From the NCBI GenBank assembly GCA_041751995.1, contig JBGSHY010000014.1:1-34098 (forward strand): DNA of 34,098 nucleotides. The letters run 5' to 3'. The first letter of the stretch is position 1. Each line of letters starts with the position of its first letter. This DNA is from JANMEX01 sp041751995 (GTDB lineage Bacteria > Pseudomonadota > Alphaproteobacteria > Rhizobiales > Rhizobiaceae). This document shows, one piece after another, positions 32,285 to 34,098 of the stretch. The translations under genes were made by a program, and so were the position numbers. The notes under the pieces were generated by a model. That model worked only from the letters and a program-made list of their open reading frames with translations. It had not been told where the DNA came from and ran no database searches.

Positions 32285-32893
32285 CTAGCGCGAAAAGCCG
32301 ATCAGATCCTCGGGCGTGATCCGCCCCATCTCCTCTTCCCAATGCGGCCGGCAGAGGGAAACATAGACATCCTTGCCGATGGCGACCTGATCGCCCTGCT
32401 TGGCAACCTTGCCGTCCGGTCCGAGCCGCACCACCATCGTCGCCTTCTTGCCACAGCGGCAAATCGTGCGCACTTCACGCAAATCGTCTGCAATCGCCAA
32501 AAGCGCCTTGGAGCCGGAAAACAGATTCCCCTGAAAGTCCGTGCGCAGGCCGTAACACATCACCGGAATGCCGAGCCGGTCTGCGACGCGCGCGAGCTGC
32601 CAAACTTGGTCCTCAGTCAGAAACTGCGCCTCATCGACAAACACGCAGTGAACCGGATGCGTGCCCACACGGGCCTCGACCCGTTCAAACATGTCATCCT
32701 CACCGCGGAACATCTCTGCCTTTTCCTCAAGGCCGATGCGCGAGGAGATGTAGCCCTCATCCCCCTTGCGGTAATGCCCGGCCACGAACAGCAGCGTGCG
32801 CATGCCGCGTTCCTGATAATTGTACGAAGCTTGCAGCAGCATGGTCGTTTTGCCGGCATTCATCGTTGCAAAGTTGAAGTAGAGCTTGGCCAT
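32285..32893 (-). CDS. tdk: Thymidine kinase (type II)
   Basis: A 202-aa enzyme that phosphorylates thymidine with ATP in the salvage pathway. The ATP-binding loop is at residues 10-17 (TMNAGKTT). The Walker B-like VFVDEAQFL (84-92) contains the catalytic Glu88. The zinc site is Cys145, Cys147, Cys181 and His184, in CRC and CRPH. Length and motif order match type II thymidine kinases such as that of E. coli. AGGA precedes the ATG. It diverges from choX; the shared gap is 223 bp. Confidence 0.95.
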   Translation of the reverse strand: MAKLYFNFATMNAGKTTMLLQASYNYQERGMRTLLFVAGHYRKGDEGYISSRIGLEEKAEMFRGEDDMFERVEARVGTHPVHCVFVDEAQFLTEDQVWQLARVADRLGIPVMCYGLRTDFQGNLFSGSKALLAIADDLREVRTICRCGKKATMVVRLGPDGKVAKQGDQVAIGKDVYVSLCRPHWEEEMGRITPEDLIGFSR

Positions 32894-33116
32894 GGAATTC
32901 CTGCTTTCAGGCCTGTTTCATAGCTTGGCGCGCATCGAGTTTCCATCTTGCGCCGCCCACTATCAACAATTGGCGCTCCCGGAACAGTCCGCGTCGCGGA
33001 TTCGCCGGAACATGACTGGAAAGCCCGCTGAATTCGTGCTTGAAATTGGCCTAAGTGCAGGTCTCTTCCTGCATTCAAGTTCGCAAAGACTTCAAAACAA
33101 CAAGGGAAACTCACAA
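32894..33116. promoter_or_regulatory. tdk-choX divergent region
   Basis: The region holds a hairpin TGCAGG-TCTCTT-CCTGCA (33056-33073), about 45-60 bp before the choX start, with TTGAAA (33040-33045) just upstream of it. This could be an operator near the choX promoter. No further element is clear. Confidence 0.35.
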
Positions 33117-34049
33117 ATGAAGAAATCCGTTTTCGCCGCCATGCTCGCCGCTTCGACCATGCTGGCATCCGCTGCGTTCGCCGCCGAAGCCGAAAGCTGC
33201 AAGGCCGTGCGCTTCGCCGACGTCGGCTGGACCGACATTCAGGTCACCACAGGCGTAACAACCGTCATCCTCGAAGCCCTTGGCTATACGCCGGAAGTCA
33301 AGACTCTGTCCGTGCCGGTCACCTACGCATCCTTGAAGAACAAGGACCTCGACGTATTCCTCGGCAACTGGATGCCGTCGATGACCGCCGACATCAAGGC
33401 CTACACTGAAGACAAGTCGGTCGAGACCATCGGCACCAACCTGGAAGGCGCAGGCTATGGCCTTGTCGTTCCGCAGTATGTCGCAGATGCCGGCGTCAAG
33501 TCGCTGACCGATCTTGGTGCGAACAAGGACAAGTTCAACGGCAAGATCTACGGCATCGAAGCCGGCAATGACGGCAACCGCATCATTGGCGAGATGATCG
33601 CCAAGCCGGAAAACAAGCTTGAAGGCTTTGAATTGGTCGAAAGCTCGGAAGCCGGCATGCTGACCGAAGCCGAAAAGGCCATCAAGAACAACGAATGGAT
33701 CGCTTTCCTCGCCTGGACCCCGCATCCGATCATGGGCGAAATGAAGATCGCCTATCTCGACGGCATGGGTGATTCCGGCTTCGGTGCCGCCACTGTTCTG
33801 ACCAACGTGCGCGCTGGCTACACCACCGAATGCCCGAATGTCGGCAAGCTCCTGACCAACCTCAAGTTCGATCTCGCCATGGAAGGCGCGATGATGGCTC
33901 CCGTGCTCAAGGACGGCGCAGACCCGAAGGCCGTCGCCAAGGATTGGCTGAAGGCAAATCCGGATGCAGCCAAGCCATGGCTTGAAGGCGTGACCACGTT
34001 TGACGGCGGCGATGCTGCCGCGGCGCTGACTGCGGCCCTTGCAGGCTGA
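33117..34049 (+). CDS. choX: Choline ABC transporter substrate-binding protein
   Basis: A 310-aa periplasmic binding protein. The signal peptide covers residues 1-22 (MKKSVFAAMLAASTMLASAAFA). The ligand site of Sinorhizobium meliloti ChoX (Trp43, Asp45, Trp90, Tyr119, Asn156, Trp205) is matched residue for residue at a constant offset of five: Trp38, Asp40, Trp85, Tyr114, Asn151 and Trp200. The aromatic box holds the quaternary ammonium group and the Asp/Asn hold the hydroxyl of choline. The ATG at 33117 follows AAGGGAA; the 77 codons upstream that remain open are not part of the protein. The permease choW and ATPase choV are expected beyond the right edge. Confidence 0.95.
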   Translation: MKKSVFAAMLAASTMLASAAFAAEAESCKAVRFADVGWTDIQVTTGVTTVILEALGYTPEVKTLSVPVTYASLKNKDLDVFLGNWMPSMTADIKAYTEDKSVETIGTNLEGAGYGLVVPQYVADAGVKSLTDLGANKDKFNGKIYGIEAGNDGNRIIGEMIAKPENKLEGFELVESSEAGMLTEAEKAIKNNEWIAFLAWTPHPIMGEMKIAYLDGMGDSGFGAATVLTNVRAGYTTECPNVGKLLTNLKFDLAMEGAMMAPVLKDGADPKAVAKDWLKANPDAAKPWLEGVTTFDGGDAAAALTAALAG

Positions 34050-34098
34050 TACGGCCCAATGTGTGTGGCGGCCGCCGCCAATCCCGGCCCCCGGATCC

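Noticed and set aside
33117..33180. Longer choX start at 32886
   Set aside because: The upstream extension overlaps the divergent tdk start. The proper signal peptide and the exact ChoX residue offset both fit the ATG at 33117.
34093..34098. Window ends exactly in a BamHI site (GGATCC)
   Set aside because: This could be the edge of a cloned insert, which would fit a fosmid-sized 34-kb sequence. A six-base match at a boundary is too weak to call, and it has no biological meaning.
1..34098. CRISPR array, tRNA/rRNA genes, insertion sequence, prophage or toxin-antitoxin pair
   Set aside because: I looked for repeat-spacer periodicity, tRNA-like cloverleaf segments, transposase or integrase motifs and small toxin-like pairs, and saw none that would hold up.

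Overview
The window looks like chromosomal DNA of an alphaproteobacterium of the Rhizobiales (Hyphomicrobiales). Three things point there: high-GC coding with tightly packed genes; a fused anthranilate synthase TrpE(G) behind a trp leader peptide that appears leaderless, as in Sinorhizobium; and a choline-binding protein with the complete ChoX ligand set. No tRNA, rRNA, CRISPR array, transposase or integrase was found. The assignment is inference from gene content, not from a marker gene.

Layout. 1-2308: end of devB, then devC and devA (an exporter of the DevBCA type). 2391-5159: leucine leader peptide and attenuator, leuA, and an alpha/beta hydrolase. 5226-8987: L,D-transpeptidase, an unknown one-helix membrane protein, metallophosphoesterase and Nudix hydrolase. 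9046-10275: an AT-rich acyltransferase-3 gene that looks imported. 10374-12968: glutathionyl-hydroquinone reductase, GNAT acetyltransferase and CDF metal transporter. 13005-15710: trp leader and attenuator, trpE(G), and a translationally coupled small cytochrome c. 15943-16734: a sulfotransferase-like gene. 17056-20072: fhs and a Ca2+/H+ antiporter of the ChaA type. 20194-23851: putA and its divergent Lrp-type regulator putR. 23848-31642: six genes on the minus strand, of which five (TelA-like coiled coil, unknown protein, AAA ATPase, DUF6638-like protein, DUF2333-like membrane protein) form a little-studied module. 31765-34098: cytochrome c2-like gene behind an FNR/FixK-type box, thymidine kinase, and choX; the choline permease genes would lie beyond the right edge.

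Most genes are central metabolism (leucine, tryptophan, proline, one-carbon, nucleotide salvage) or envelope and transport. The strongest candidate for an undescribed system is the five-gene AAA ATPase module, which also carries a 120-bp nested palindrome between two of its genes. The best regulatory finds are two amino-acid leader peptides, leuL and trpL. Both sit exactly 7 nt downstream of a -10 element, with 17-nt promoter spacers, so both transcripts are predicted to begin at or within a nucleotide or two of the AUG. A second regulatory find is an FNR/FixK-like box at the classical activation distance upstream of the cytochrome c gene.

Start codons were chosen by ribosome-binding sites and family N-termini. 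All repeats and hairpins were found by eye, and no folding or database search was run.
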